Shown: positions 26,136-35,459 of the stretch, piece by piece
How positions within the stretch are numbered: position 1 is the first letter of the stretch
How the letters are laid out: the number at the start of each line of letters is the position of its first letter
DNA from: Colwellia hornerae
GTDB taxonomy: Bacteria; Pseudomonadota; Gammaproteobacteria; Enterobacterales; Alteromonadaceae
Direction of reading: 5' to 3'
NCBI RefSeq assembly: GCF_007954355.1
Contig: NZ_VOLR01000019.1
Location: 1 to 64,000, forward strand
DNA length: 64,000 nucleotides
Translations under genes and position numbers: made by a program
Notes under the pieces: model-generated
Database searches by the model: none
Seen by the model: only the letters and a program-made list of their open reading frames with translations
Told to the model about the DNA's origin: nothing

Positions 26136-26684
26136 TTATTCACTTTCAATAATTTCAGCTATTTCTTCTTGAATTTGCTGGCACCATAGCGCAATTCGCT
26201 TATCACTTTGTTCGTATTGATTGTCTTCATCTAATGCCAAACCGACAAATTGACTATTATCTTCGGTGAGCGCTTTAGATGCTTCAAACTCATAACCTTG
26301 GTTGGGCCAAAAGCCAATCACAAAACCATCTTGAGCAATGACTTGTTCGTGTAACATGCCCAGCGCATCTTGAAACCATTCGGTATAACCAATTTGGTCG
26401 CCCATGCCATAAAGCGCGATAATTTTTCCTGATAAATCTAATGTGGCGATATCATCCCAGTGACCTTCCCAATCTTCTTGGATTTGACCGTAATCCCAAG
26501 TAGAAATACCCATAATAACCAGGTCGAAATCGTCAATCTTACTCAGTGGCGTCTCTTTAATATTAAACAATTCAACAATGAGTTTTGTCTTGTTTTTTGA
26601 TTCGTCTGCAAAATATTGTTGAATTTTTTCTGCCGCCATTTCAGTATAACAAGTGGTAGAACCGTAAAATAAACCAATTTTCAT
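26136..26684 (-). CDS. fldB: Flavodoxin FldB
   Basis: A 182-residue long-chain flavodoxin that carries FMN and shuttles electrons. It has the phosphate-binding loop GSTTCYTE, the Trp-loop STWDYGQIQEDWEGHW, the second isoalloxazine loop ALYGMGDQIGYTEWFQDALG and the long-chain insertion region. The YGSTTCYTEMAAEKIQ opening matches E. coli FldB more than FldA. In E. coli fldB is divergent from xerD-dsbC-recJ; here it is divergent from dsbC directly. Confidence 0.92.
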   Translation of the reverse strand: MKIGLFYGSTTCYTEMAAEKIQQYFADESKNKTKLIVELFNIKETPLSKIDDFDLVIMGISTWDYGQIQEDWEGHWDDIATLDLSGKIIALYGMGDQIGYTEWFQDALGMLHEQVIAQDGFVIGFWPNQGYEFEASKALTEDNSQFVGLALDEDNQYEQSDKRIALWCQQIQEEIAEIIESE

Positions 26685-26984
26685 GAGGGAGCCTTTAGCA
26701 TCTGTTTTTTTGAGCTTAAAAAGTAAAATATTGACCGATTAACATTACAGTCACCATTTTGGCGAGAGTTTAGCAGATAGTTGATATCAAGGCAGTAAAA
26801 TATCTATATGGGTATAAAACGGCTGTTTACACTTATTAACATAGCGATATGGCTAGGTTTATTGCATTTTATTCCAATTCCCTGTAATTTTAGCGGCAAA
26901 GAAACGGTCATGTTATATAGCCCAATTAATCTGGTGTTATCACTTAGATTACGGATTGTTAGTTCTACTCTTAGGAAGTCATTA
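26685..26984. other. fldB-dsbC intergenic region, xerD not present
   Basis: About 300 bases with no gene I can support. The reading frame of dsbC stays open back to an ATG at 26808, but that extension has no recognisable domain and would bury the DsbC signal peptide. No XerD motifs (HVLRHAFATHLL-like) are seen on either strand. Confidence 0.6.
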
Positions 26985-27794
26985 ATGTTTAAGAAAATTT
27001 CCCTTGCCCTTGCGGCTGTTTGTATTGGTGTTGCTGGATTAGTGTTCGCTGTAGAGCAACCGACTATTGCTACAAATAGCGTCACAGCCACCACGCCCAC
27101 CCTTAATAATTCTACCCATTTCGATGCGGCTGAATTAAAAGCAAAACTCAGTTTAATGTTAGGTCTAGAAATTGATGCTGTTAAGCCATCAGCTATGCCT
27201 GGTTTAGTTGAACTTATAACTAACCAAGGTTTATTTTATGCCAGTGCCGATGGTCAATTTTTTATTCAAGGTAAACTTTATGGTTTAGGCGGCAAAGTTG
27301 TCAATTATTCAGAAGCAAGTTTAGCGCAAGTTCGACTTGATGGTATGGACAAGTTTGCTGATGCGATGATTGTCTATCCAGCAAAAAACGAAAAGCATGT
27401 TGTTACCGTTTTTACCGATATCACTTGTGGCTACTGTCGTAAAATGCATGAACAAATGGACGATTATAATGACAAAGGCATCACAGTACGCTATTTAGCT
27501 TACCCTCGTTCAGGTGTGAAAGACCGCTCTGGTCAATATTCTCAAGGTTTTAAAGACTTACGTTCAATTTGGTGTCATGAAAATCCAGCAGAGGCATTAA
27601 CTAAAGCGAAAATGGGATCAAATGTTGCACAACGTACATGTGATAAACCAATTGAAGAGGAGTTTGACTTTGGCCGCCAAGTTGGGGTTAGTGGTACGCC
27701 GGCTGTTATTTTAGAAAACGGTATGATGTTACCCGGTTATCAAAAGCCCGACGCTCTTATTACTATCCTCGAACAGATGAAAGCTGCAGGATAA
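26985..27794 (+). CDS. dsbC: Thiol:disulfide interchange protein DsbC
   Basis: DsbC is the periplasmic disulfide isomerase, kept reduced by DsbD. The 269-residue protein has a signal peptide (MFKKISLALAAVCIGVAGLVFA), an N-terminal dimerisation domain (about 45-115) and a thioredoxin-fold domain with the active site CGYC (148-151), a second Cys pair (IWCHE and RTCD) and the cis-Pro loop SGTPAVI. ATG 26985 follows AGGAAG with good spacing. It is followed by its own terminator and then recJ. Confidence 0.93.
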   Translation: MFKKISLALAAVCIGVAGLVFAVEQPTIATNSVTATTPTLNNSTHFDAAELKAKLSLMLGLEIDAVKPSAMPGLVELITNQGLFYASADGQFFIQGKLYGLGGKVVNYSEASLAQVRLDGMDKFADAMIVYPAKNEKHVVTVFTDITCGYCRKMHEQMDDYNDKGITVRYLAYPRSGVKDRSGQYSQGFKDLRSIWCHENPAEALTKAKMGSNVAQRTCDKPIEEEFDFGRQVGVSGTPAVILENGMMLPGYQKPDALITILEQMKAAG

Positions 27795-27826
27795 AACAGC
27801 CAAACGGTATCGACAATTATTGTTAA

Positions 27827-27856
27827 ATGGCAGGCCTTAGCCTGCCATTTTTTTAT
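27827..27856 (+). terminator. Terminator after dsbC
   Basis: A perfect 10-bp stem, AATGGCAGGC (27827-27836) with GCCTGCCATT (27841-27850), CTTA loop, then a T tract to 27856. recJ probably has its own promoter or depends on read-through. Confidence 0.92.
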
Positions 27857-27893
27857 GTTACTTTCATTGAATTAATCATCAGAAACTCTCATT

Positions 27894-29639
27894 ATGCAAA
27901 AGCAAATAGTACGCCGTGCCAAAGTTGAAGATAACCATCTTCCCAATCACCTTCATCCACTTATTAAGCAAATATACGCCAGTCGCGGCATTGATAGCGC
28001 AATTGAACTCGAACTTAATGTCAACCAACTCTGTGCCATTGAAAGTCTGAAAGGGATTGGTCAAGGCTGTCAGGTTTTATATGAAGGCTTAGTCGCAAAT
28101 AAGAATATTGCAATTATTGGTGATTTTGATGCTGATGGCGCAACCAGTACCGCATTAATGATGGAGGCTTTACGTTTGTTTGGCTGTGATAATTATCAAT
28201 TTTTAGTGCCTAATCGTTTTATATATGGCTATGGTTTAACACCTGAAATCGTCGAGATTGCCGCTAAGCAAGGCGCCGAGTTATTAATAACGGTTGATAA
28301 TGGCATCAGCTGTGTTGCCGGTGTCGCTAAAGCCAAGTCATTAGGCCTAGGTGTTATTGTTACCGACCATCACTTACCTGGCATGACATTGCCTGATGCC
28401 GATGCGATTATTAATCCAAACCAAGTCGGCTGTGACTTCGCCAGTAAAGCGTTGGCGGGCGTCGGTGTTGCTTTTTATTTTATGATGGCAATGCGTAAAT
28501 ATTTACGTGAAAAAAACTGGTTTGTTGAGAAAGAAGTTGCAGAGCCTAATATCGCTCAACTCCTTGATTTAGTTGCTTTGGGAACCGTAGCGGATGTTGT
28601 CTCCCTTGATAATAATAATCGCATTCTGGTCGAACAAGGCTTAAAAAGAATTCGTGCAGGTGTTACGCGACCAGGCATCCAAGCGTTACTGGAAATAGCC
28701 GGTAAAGATCAGAAAAAGATAGTGGCTAGTGATTTTGGTTTTGCTTTAGGTCCAAGAATAAATGCTGCTGGGCGTTTAGACGATATGTCGTACGGTATTA
28801 ATTGTTTACTTGCTAAAGACCTTGCTTCGGCTCGAGTAATGGCCGCTGATCTCGATGATTTAAATAAGTCACGTCGAGAAATAGAGCAGGGCATGCAGCA
28901 AGAAGCAGAACAAGTATTGAAAAGCTTAAACTTTTCTGATGATAACTTACCGCACGCTATTTCTTTGTTTCAAAAAGATTGGCATCAAGGGGTTATCGGT
29001 ATTGTTGCCGGTCGTTTAAAAGAGAAATATCATCGGCCAAGTATTGTTTTTGCTGGCACGAGTGATGATCTTCCTCTTGAGAAAGTAGGCAAAACCAGTG
29101 AAATAAAAGGTTCAGCACGCTCTATTCCTGGTTTACATATCAGAGACTTACTCGAACATATTGACACGCAACACCCAAATATTATTATTAAATTTGGTGG
29201 CCATGCCATGGCGGCAGGTTTATCAATAGCAGAAGAAAACTTTGAAGAATTTCAGCGCTTATTTAATCAATATGCCGAGCTCTGGTTAAGCAGTGACGAC
29301 CTCAAAGGGACACTCGCCTCAGATGGTGAATTACCCGCCAATGAGATGACCTTGTCTTTTGCTCAGTTATTACGTGACTCGGGTCCTTGGGGACAAAATT
29401 TTATTGAACCCTTATTTGACGATAAATTTAAACTGGTTCAGCAACGTATTGTTGGCCAGAAACATTTGAAACTGGTTGTTGAAAAAGCGGGACAAATTTT
29501 TGATGCTATCGCTTTTAATGTTGACTTAAGCCGTTGGCCTGACCATAAAACTCAACAAGTGCATCTCGCCTATCGTCTCGATATTAACGAGTTTCGCGGT
29601 AAGCAAAGTGTGCAATTTATTGTTGAGTACCTTGAATAA
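27894..29639 (+). CDS. recJ: Single-stranded-DNA exonuclease RecJ
   Basis: RecJ degrades single-stranded DNA 5' to 3' in mismatch repair, base excision and RecF-pathway recombination. The 581-residue protein has the DHH-family motifs: IIGDFDADGATST, LLITVDNGI, VIVTDHHLPG, ALGTVADVV and, in the DHHA1 domain, KFGGHAMAAGLSI. It follows dsbC as in E. coli and precedes prfB. Confidence 0.95.
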   Translation: MQKQIVRRAKVEDNHLPNHLHPLIKQIYASRGIDSAIELELNVNQLCAIESLKGIGQGCQVLYEGLVANKNIAIIGDFDADGATSTALMMEALRLFGCDNYQFLVPNRFIYGYGLTPEIVEIAAKQGAELLITVDNGISCVAGVAKAKSLGLGVIVTDHHLPGMTLPDADAIINPNQVGCDFASKALAGVGVAFYFMMAMRKYLREKNWFVEKEVAEPNIAQLLDLVALGTVADVVSLDNNNRILVEQGLKRIRAGVTRPGIQALLEIAGKDQKKIVASDFGFALGPRINAAGRLDDMSYGINCLLAKDLASARVMAADLDDLNKSRREIEQGMQQEAEQVLKSLNFSDDNLPHAISLFQKDWHQGVIGIVAGRLKEKYHRPSIVFAGTSDDLPLEKVGKTSEIKGSARSIPGLHIRDLLEHIDTQHPNIIIKFGGHAMAAGLSIAEENFEEFQRLFNQYAELWLSSDDLKGTLASDGELPANEMTLSFAQLLRDSGPWGQNFIEPLFDDKFKLVQQRIVGQKHLKLVVEKAGQIFDAIAFNVDLSRWPDHKTQQVHLAYRLDINEFRGKQSVQFIVEYLE

Positions 29640-29690
29640 AAGAGTGACGATTCAGCGCTTTATTTTCAGCCAGTTTAGTCAGTTAAATCG

Positions 29691-29719
29691 TTTATTTAGC
29701 GGTGAAATTACGCTACAAT
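29691..29719 (+). promoter_or_regulatory. Possible promoter for prfB-lysS
   Basis: TTTATT at 29691-29696 and TACAAT at 29714-29719 are 17 bases apart, about 70 bases before the prfB start and after the recJ stop. The -35 is weak. Confidence 0.35.
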
Positions 29720-29790
29720 GCGCGATTATTTTATTTTATTCTTTCGGGCGTGCATCTTGACGCCAAATTTGCGACGTAAAATTATAAACT

Positions 29791-30889
29791 ATGATTGAAG
29801 CTAACCCGGTATTAAACAAGATTAAAGACATTCGCGAGCGTACAGATATGCTTCGGGGGTATCTTTGACTACGACCAAAGATCAGAGCGTTTGGTTGAAG
29901 TGGTGCGTGAATTAGAGTCACCTGAAGTTTGGAATGAACCTGAACGAGCGCAAGCACTTGGTAAAGAACGCTCTTCTCTTGAAGCGATTGTCGAAACCAT
30001 TGATGAAATGGACCGAGGCTGTGAAGATGTTGAAGGTTTAGTTGAACTTGCTGTTGAAGAAGACGACGAAGAAACCTTTAACGATGCGAGTGATGAAATT
30101 CAGGCGCTAGAAAAAAGTTTAGAAAAATTAGAGTTTCGCCGGATGTTTTCTGGTGAGCATGATGAAAATAGCTGTTACTTAGATATTCAATCAGGCTCTG
30201 GCGGCACCGAAGCCCAAGACTGGGCTGAAATGCTGATGCGTATGTATTTGCGTTGGGGCGAGGCACACGGTTATAAAACTGAAGCGATTGAAGTGACAGA
30301 TGGTGATGTTGCAGGTATTAAAGGCTGCACGATTAAATATACCGGTGAATACGCTTATGGCTGGTTACGTACTGAAACAGGCGTTCATCGCTTAGTGAGA
30401 AAATCACCTTTTGATTCCAGTGGACGTCGTCATACTTCATTTGCATCGGCATTTATTTATCCTGAAATTGACGATAATATTGAAATCGATATTAACCCTG
30501 CTGATTTACGTATCGATACCTTTCGCGCCTCTGGCGCAGGTGGTCAGCATGTTAATAAAACTGACTCAGCTATTCGTATCACCCACGTTCCAACTGGCGC
30601 TGTTGTCGCTTGTCAGGCTGACCGTTCTCAACATAAGAACCGTGCAACGGCGATGAAGTTGCTAAAAGCCAAGCTTTTTGAAATGGAAATGCAAAAGAAA
30701 AATGAAGGTAAACAAGAATTAGAAGACGGAAAATCTGACATTGGTTGGGGTAGTCAAATACGCTCATACGTTTTAGACGACAGCCGAATTAAAGATTTAC
30801 GCACCGGCGTTGAAAATCGAAATACCCAAGCAGTTTTAGACGGCGATTTAGACAAATTTTTAGAAGCCAGCCTAAAATCTGGTCTATAA
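29791..30889 (+). CDS. prfB: Peptide chain release factor 2 (programmed +1 frameshift)
   Basis: RF2 ends translation at UGA and UAA. The reading frame starts at ATG 29791, meets an in-frame TGA as codon 26 (29866-29868) and continues in the +1 frame from GAC 29867, giving 365 residues, the E. coli length. The protein has the SPF stop-recognition motif ([10 protein letters not shown]) and the GGQ catalytic motif ([15 protein letters not shown]). Lacking RF2, ribosomes pause at TGA and shift, which autoregulates RF2. An annotation that starts at the internal GTG 29891 would lose about 33 residues. lysS follows after 63 bases, the E. coli order. Confidence 0.95.
29854..29869 (+). promoter_or_regulatory. 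RF2 programmed +1 frameshift site
   Basis: CGGGGGTATCTTTGAC holds the Shine-Dalgarno-like GGGGG three bases before the slippery CTT, then TGA C. This matches the classical prfB signal except that the first base is C, not A. The shift is CTT TGA C to CTT GAC. Confidence 0.93.
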
Positions 30890-30952
30890 AGTAGAAGAGC
30901 CTTGCGTGGCAAGGCTCGACAATCAAAACTTAAAAAGTTAACGAGAAACAAA

Positions 30953-32503
30953 ATGACCGACCAAGCACAAGTAAATCAGCAAGATGAAAATAAATTAATC
31001 GCCGAACGTCGCGGTAAATTAGCGAAAATTCGTGAAAACTGTCCGGCTAATGGCCATCCAAACAAGTTTGACCGAAAACACTACGCTGCTGATTTACAAG
31101 CTGAGCATGGCGAGAAAGATAAAGAAACTCTCGAAGCTGAGACGGCAACTTATAGCATCGCTGGTCGAGTTATGGCTAAACGTGGACCATTTTTAGTACT
31201 ACAAGATATGTCTGGTCGCATCCAAGCTTATGCCCACAAAACTGTGCAAAAAGACATTAAAGAACGTTGGGGCACTTTAGATATCGGCGATATTATCGGT
31301 GTTACCGGTACTATGCATATGTCGGGTAAAGGCGATTTATATGTCAACATGGACGAGTACCATTTACTGACTAAGTCTTTACGTCCGTTACCTGAAAAGT
31401 TTCACGGCTTATCTGATGTTGAAACTAAGTATCGTCAACGCTATGTCGATTTAATCATCAATGAAGAAACGCGTAATACTTTCCTTATTCGTTCAAAAAT
31501 TGTTGAAGGTATTCGTCAGTTTTTAACGGTTCGTGGTTTTATGGAAGTTGAAACGCCAATGCTACAAACCATTCCTGGTGGCGCAACGGCTAAACCTTTT
31601 GAAACGTTTCATAATGCCTTAGACATTCAAATGTATATGCGTATTGCACCTGAGCTTTATTTGAAGCGTTTAGTCGTAGGTGGTTTTGAAAAAGTATTCG
31701 AAATTAACCGTAACTTCCGTAACGAAGGCTTATCTTCACGTCATAACCCTGAATTCACTATGATTGAATTTTATCAAGCTTATGCTGACTACATTGATTT
31801 AATGAACATTACTGAAGATATGTTACGTACCCTTGCTGAAAACGTTCTGGGTAGCTCGGTTATTCGTAATACGGTTAAGAACAGCTACGGCGAAGTCGTT
31901 GAAGAAAAATTCTATGACTTCGGACAATCGTTTACGCGTTTATCTATGGTTGATGCTATTTTATTATACGGTAACGACTTAGACGAAAATATTTTACGTA
32001 ACCCAGAAGCAAACTTCGACGCACTTAAAGCTATGGCTAAAAAAGTGGGCGTTAAAGAAACTGAAGCATCGAAAGTTTGGGGCCCAGGTAAATACATCTG
32101 TGAAATATTTGAAGAAGTTGCTGAGCATATGCTTGACCAACCAACCTTCATTACTGAATACCCTTGGGAAGTTTCACCATTAGCACGTCGTAATGATAAC
32201 AACCCGTTTATTACCGACCGTTTTGAATTCTTCGTTGGTGGCCGTGAATTAGCCAATGGCTTCTCTGAGCTTAATGACGCAGAAGACCAAGCCGCACGTT
32301 TCCGCAATCAAGTTGAAGGTAAAGATGCCGGTGATGATGAAGCGATGCATTATGATGAAGATTATATTCAAGCACTTGAATATGGTTTACCGCCAACCGC
32401 GGGTGAAGGCATTGGTATTGACCGTTTAGTGATGTTATTTACTGACTCACCAACGATAAAAGATGTTATTTTGTTTCCTCATATGCGACCTCTAGCTGAG
32501 TAA
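30953..32503 (+). CDS. lysS: Lysyl-tRNA synthetase, class II (LysS)
   Basis: LysS charges tRNA-Lys. The 516-residue protein has the OB-fold anticodon-binding domain ([18 protein letters not shown]) and the class II core: motif 1 around MEVETPML, motif 2 [18 protein letters not shown], and motif 3 [15 protein letters not shown] 30953 ([10 protein letters not shown]) follows a GAGA site; the frame is open upstream but that part overlaps the prfB tail spacing and is not conserved. It is co-transcribed with prfB. Confidence 0.95.
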   Translation: MTDQAQVNQQDENKLIAERRGKLAKIRENCPANGHPNKFDRKHYAADLQAEHGEKDKETLEAETATYSIAGRVMAKRGPFLVLQDMSGRIQAYAHKTVQKDIKERWGTLDIGDIIGVTGTMHMSGKGDLYVNMDEYHLLTKSLRPLPEKFHGLSDVETKYRQRYVDLIINEETRNTFLIRSKIVEGIRQFLTVRGFMEVETPMLQTIPGGATAKPFETFHNALDIQMYMRIAPELYLKRLVVGGFEKVFEINRNFRNEGLSSRHNPEFTMIEFYQAYADYIDLMNITEDMLRTLAENVLGSSVIRNTVKNSYGEVVEEKFYDFGQSFTRLSMVDAILLYGNDLDENILRNPEANFDALKAMAKKVGVKETEASKVWGPGKYICEIFEEVAEHMLDQPTFITEYPWEVSPLARRNDNNPFITDRFEFFVGGRELANGFSELNDAEDQAARFRNQVEGKDAGDDEAMHYDEDYIQALEYGLPPTAGEGIGIDRLVMLFTDSPTIKDVILFPHMRPLAE

Positions 32504-32543
32504 CCTTTATAAAGAGCGCTTTTAAAGCGTTCATTTTATTTAC

Positions 32544-32578
32544 AAAAGCCGGATAAGTTAATCACTTATCCGGCTTTT
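32544..32578 (+). terminator. Terminator after lysS
   Basis: A 15-bp stem, AAAAGCCGGATAAGT (32544-32558) with ACTTATCCGGCTTTT (32564-32578), and a 5-base loop. It ends the prfB-lysS transcript. Confidence 0.92.
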
Positions 32579-32580
32579 AT

Positions 32581-32733
32581 GTTCAGGATGAACGGTATAG
32601 CGTGATGCCATGGATGGCAATGAACGTATATGTTCAGGATGAACGGTATAGCGTGATGCCATGGATGGCAATGAACGTATATGTTCAGGATGAACGGTAT
32701 AGCGTGATGCCATGGATGGCAATGAACGTATAT
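32581..32733. repeat. Three tandem copies of a 51-bp unit
   Basis: Copies start at 32581, 32632 and 32683 and are identical over 51 bases. Each contains two small dyads, GTTCA-GGA-TGAAC and TGCCAT-GG-ATGGCA. The array directly follows the lysS terminator. No open frame makes sense of it; it behaves like a minisatellite. Confidence 0.92.
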
Positions 32734-32746
32734 GTATTATGTTTTA

Positions 32747-33036
32747 TGATGTTAATGACGAGATCCTGAAACCGTCATGCTGAACTTGTTTCAGTATCAC
32801 GATGACGGAGCAGGTATCAGGATAACAGAGTCGGTTTCAGACGAACAGTGTCTGGTTATCCCTTTGTCGTCATGCTGAATTTATTTCAGTATCGATATCA
32901 GGATGACGGAGCACGTATCAGGATAACAGAGTCGGTTTCAGACGAACAGTGTCTGGTTATCCCTTTTGTCGTCATGCTGAATTTATTTCAGTATCTGTTT
33001 TTTGCGATGTTAATGACTAGATCCTGAAACAGTCAT
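32747..33036. repeat. Dispersed-repeat cluster with a 101-bp-spaced direct duplication
   Basis: Segments 32801-32893 and 32902-32995 are near-identical (one substitution in GAGCAGGTATC/GAGCACGTATC and one extra T). Each carries GTCATGCTGAATTTATTTCA. The cluster is bracketed by direct repeats of GATGTTAATGAC-N-AGATCCTGAAAC at about 32747 and 33007. Related sequence recurs at 35223. No gene is present. Confidence 0.85.
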
Positions 33037-34341
33037 TTAAATATCTGTTAAGCCCCAAACGAAGGCAATTACCCCTGTGAAGCCAATAAGTATCATATAA
33101 GCGGTACCTATCAACGAATATTTAATAAAGGTGAAGAAATAACCTTGTTTATAGACACGCTTTTGCATGATGAATAAATATATAGGGATCCAAGTTAATA
33201 AGGCTTTACTGGCAAATTCAATAGCACCAGTAATAACGGGGAGAGCTGTTTCACTATAACCAGCAAATACATCGAGTAACTCTACTAACAAAATGGTAAA
33301 GAAAATAAAACTATGGCTGTGCAGAGCAACGGTTAAATGTTCCATATAAAGTCGCTTGGAAAACATAAACATTATTTTTAATAAAACCGCAAAAATCGGC
33401 AGTAAAACAAACATCAACTGAGGTAATTTGCCGATAACTTCTTGCACTAATGGCGCGGTATCAGAGTGGAAGGCTTTTTCTGCTTTTTTGATCAGCGACT
33501 CTGCAAAAGCATTGAGTTTTTTATTACTATCTTCACTTAAAAAATCAAAAGACAAGCTACCATCGACATTGTTGCCTATGGTGGTAAAAGCTTTATCGAC
33601 CTTATCGAGTGTCTCGCCATTTTTAAATTTTGTAATGTTTGAGGTTAATAAATCGTAACGTTCTTTTTTATGTCCGCTGAGTGGTTGCTCATCTTTAAAT
33701 TGTTCTAACTCTAAATCGACTAGTTCTTTGGTCATATCGACTAACGGTCTGTTTATTTCAATACTGTAATCTTTATTAATATCTTTTAAAAATGTCTCAA
33801 ATTTTGTGATGCTTTTTGTTATTACTAACAAATCAACGGTATTAATTGGTGATGCATCCATGGCTTTAAGTTTGTTTTTTTCAAGTAAAACAAGCTGATC
33901 TTTAATTTGCGTTATTGATGTTTGATTGTCGCTTACCGTTAAAATTTTATTACTGTCCGCGAGCACAAAAAATTTTAGGGTAATAAAAAAGACAATACTA
34001 ACAAATAAGTACAAACGTAATGGTGGTACGTAATGTACGCGTTTACCCGCAATATATTCATTGGTTAAAAAACCAGGACGAGTAACTAATGGAAGTATGG
34101 TGCGAACCGCACGTGAATCGAAACTAAAAATATCATCAAGTAGGTGCAATATTACTACCCAAAAATATTTTAATGTTGACTCAGCTTGTTGACCGCACTG
34201 AGCACAGAAAGGACCATTAAGTGGCTGATGGCAATTATCACAATGATTATTCGCTGAACTTTTAAAGTTATCAGGCTGTTTAGGTAATGATAATGTGGTG
34301 TTCACATCACTATTTTTTTCAACTAACTCGGCATTTTGCAT
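33037..34341 (-). CDS. DUF3667 domain membrane protein
   Basis: A 434-residue protein of unknown function. Near residues 35-55 it has a zinc-ribbon-like motif (CDNCHQPLNGPFCAQCGQ), followed by the DUF3667 signature around FSFDSRAVRTILPLVTRPG and YIAGKRVHYVPPLRLYLF. One membrane segment follows. After a charged soluble stretch (about 120-290) there are about four more membrane segments at the C-terminus. ATG 34341 (MQNAELVEK) is preferred to an upstream TTG, though no good ribosome site is seen. It stands alone between the repeat field and the divergent ykvA-like gene. Confidence 0.8.
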   Translation of the reverse strand: MQNAELVEKNSDVNTTLSLPKQPDNFKSSANNHCDNCHQPLNGPFCAQCGQQAESTLKYFWVVILHLLDDIFSFDSRAVRTILPLVTRPGFLTNEYIAGKRVHYVPPLRLYLFVSIVFFITLKFFVLADSNKILTVSDNQTSITQIKDQLVLLEKNKLKAMDASPINTVDLLVITKSITKFETFLKDINKDYSIEINRPLVDMTKELVDLELEQFKDEQPLSGHKKERYDLLTSNITKFKNGETLDKVDKAFTTIGNNVDGSLSFDFLSEDSNKKLNAFAESLIKKAEKAFHSDTAPLVQEVIGKLPQLMFVLLPIFAVLLKIMFMFSKRLYMEHLTVALHSHSFIFFTILLVELLDVFAGYSETALPVITGAIEFASKALLTWIPIYLFIMQKRVYKQGYFFTFIKYSLIGTAYMILIGFTGVIAFVWGLTDI

Positions 34342-34585
34342 ATAAGTTTTAAGGATAATTACAAACAATAGAATAAAATCATAGCATTATGTTTATAAAA
34401 GTGTGAATGAAAAGTTATAAATACTTACAAATGAATTGAGTTAATTTCGTGCTGCCTGTATAACTATCTGCTAAGTTTACTCTAACAAGAAAAATAGGGT
34501 TGAATGTACTATGTTTATTATTATGCTAATGCGTATATATTAAACAAAGTATAGTAATAGAAAAGCCAAATACAGGAGAATTATA

Positions 34586-35134
34586 ATGGCGTTTGAAGTT
34601 AAATTTGAATTAACAGAATCAGACTTAGACCACTTCCGTGATGTAATGCGTAAAGCACAATCAGGAGCTGAAAAGCTTAGCGAAGCACTTATTTTAAGCA
34701 ATGCTAAAAAAATTAGCCAAGATATCAAAGGAAGTGTTCCAGAATTTGTCAGCGAACGCATTAAAAAGCTAGAAACTTTAGTGGCGATGATAGAAGACTC
34801 TGAATGGAAAATTCCAGCAGAAGAGCGCAGTGATGTGCTAAGCGCATTGGCTTATTTTAGTGATCCGGAAGATTTAGTACCCGATCATATCCCTGTATTA
34901 GGCTTTTTAGACGACGCAATTATGATTGAATTAGTTGCGGAAGAACTGAAAGACGATATTGAAGCATTTGAGGAATTTTGTGCTTACCGCAGCCGTGAAG
35001 AAGGGCGTAGTGGTGATGTAACAGTTACTCGTGAAGAGTGGCTAGATTCAAAACGTCGCGAACTTCATAGCCGTATGAGAAACCGTCGTTCTACTCGTCG
35101 TAGTGGTCGCTCATCATTTCGTTCAGTTTTTTAA
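34586..35134 (+). CDS. YkvA family protein (DUF1232)
   Basis: A 182-residue protein with the DUF1232 core at about residues 85-120 (ALAYFSDPEDLVPDHIPVLG, then FLDDA). Families with this core are small and usually membrane-associated; here the core is only mildly hydrophobic. The N-terminal third is helical and charged, and the C-terminus is unusually rich in Arg and Ser (RRSTRRSGRSSFRS), suggesting nucleic acid or membrane contact. ATG 34586 follows CAGGAGAA. Function unknown. Confidence 0.8.
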   Translation: MAFEVKFELTESDLDHFRDVMRKAQSGAEKLSEALILSNAKKISQDIKGSVPEFVSERIKKLETLVAMIEDSEWKIPAEERSDVLSALAYFSDPEDLVPDHIPVLGFLDDAIMIELVAEELKDDIEAFEEFCAYRSREEGRSGDVTVTREEWLDSKRRELHSRMRNRRSTRRSGRSSFRSVF

Positions 35135-35160
35135 ACCCTACTTTAAAAAGATTGAATTTT

Positions 35161-35194
35161 AAAAGCTTACTCATTTTTTGAGTAAGCTTTTTTT
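35161..35194 (+). terminator. Terminator after the ykvA-like gene
   Basis: A 13-bp stem, AAAAGCTTACTCA (35161-35173) with TGAGTAAGCTTTT (35179-35191), a 5-T loop and a T tract. Confidence 0.92.
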
Positions 35195-35222
35195 ATGTAT
35201 TGTGAACACCAGGATTCCTGCA

Positions 35223-35250
35223 ACCGCCATGCTGAACTTGTTTAAGTATC
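35223..35250. repeat. Single copy of the dispersed GTCATGCTGAACTTGTTTCA-type repeat
   Basis: ACCGCCATGCTGAACTTGTT and the following AAGTATC match 32771-32798 (ACCGTCATGCTGAACTTGTT, then CAGTATC) with two substitutions, about 2.4 kb from that cluster. It lies between the ykvA terminator and the small membrane protein gene. Confidence 0.65.
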
Positions 35251-35285
35251 AGGTGACAGATTTGGTATCAAGGTAACTGGCGCCG

Positions 35286-35459
35286 TCACCCGTGAGTAAC
35301 GTATATCATTACCACTAAAAATCCAATGAGTACGGTATTTAAAGCAATAATATAAGCAAAACCTTTCACACCTTCTTTTACACTAAAGCCCTTAGCATCT
35401 AAATATCGCCACCAAAAAAGGCACATAATAATAGGCAGCAGAAAGAACAATTTGATCAT
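35286..35459 (-). CDS. Small membrane protein translationally coupled to ampG (57 residues)
   Basis: A short gene whose ATG (35457-35459) overlaps the ampG stop as ATGA, with AGGAATTAAT as ribosome site. The product starts MIKLFFLLPIIMCLFWWRYL, has a charged middle (DAKGFSVKEGVKG) and a second hydrophobic segment (FAYIIALNTVLIGFLVVMIY), ending VTHG. It is predicted to be a two-segment inner-membrane protein. I do not recognise the family. The coupling implies co-expression with AmpG and perhaps a supporting role, which is inference. Confidence 0.7.
   Translation of the reverse strand: MIKLFFLLPIIMCLFWWRYLDAKGFSVKEGVKGFAYIIALNTVLIGFLVVMIYVTHG

Noticed and set aside
26808-26984. N-terminal extension of dsbC as part of the protein or an xerD remnant
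   Set aside because: The extension places a good signal peptide internally, lacks family similarity and shows no tyrosine-recombinase motifs; ATG 26985 has a strong ribosome site.
29757-29788. TTGACG and TATAAA just before prfB as its promoter
   Set aside because: The spacing is 20 bases and the -10 would leave almost no leader before the ATG, removing the ribosome site.
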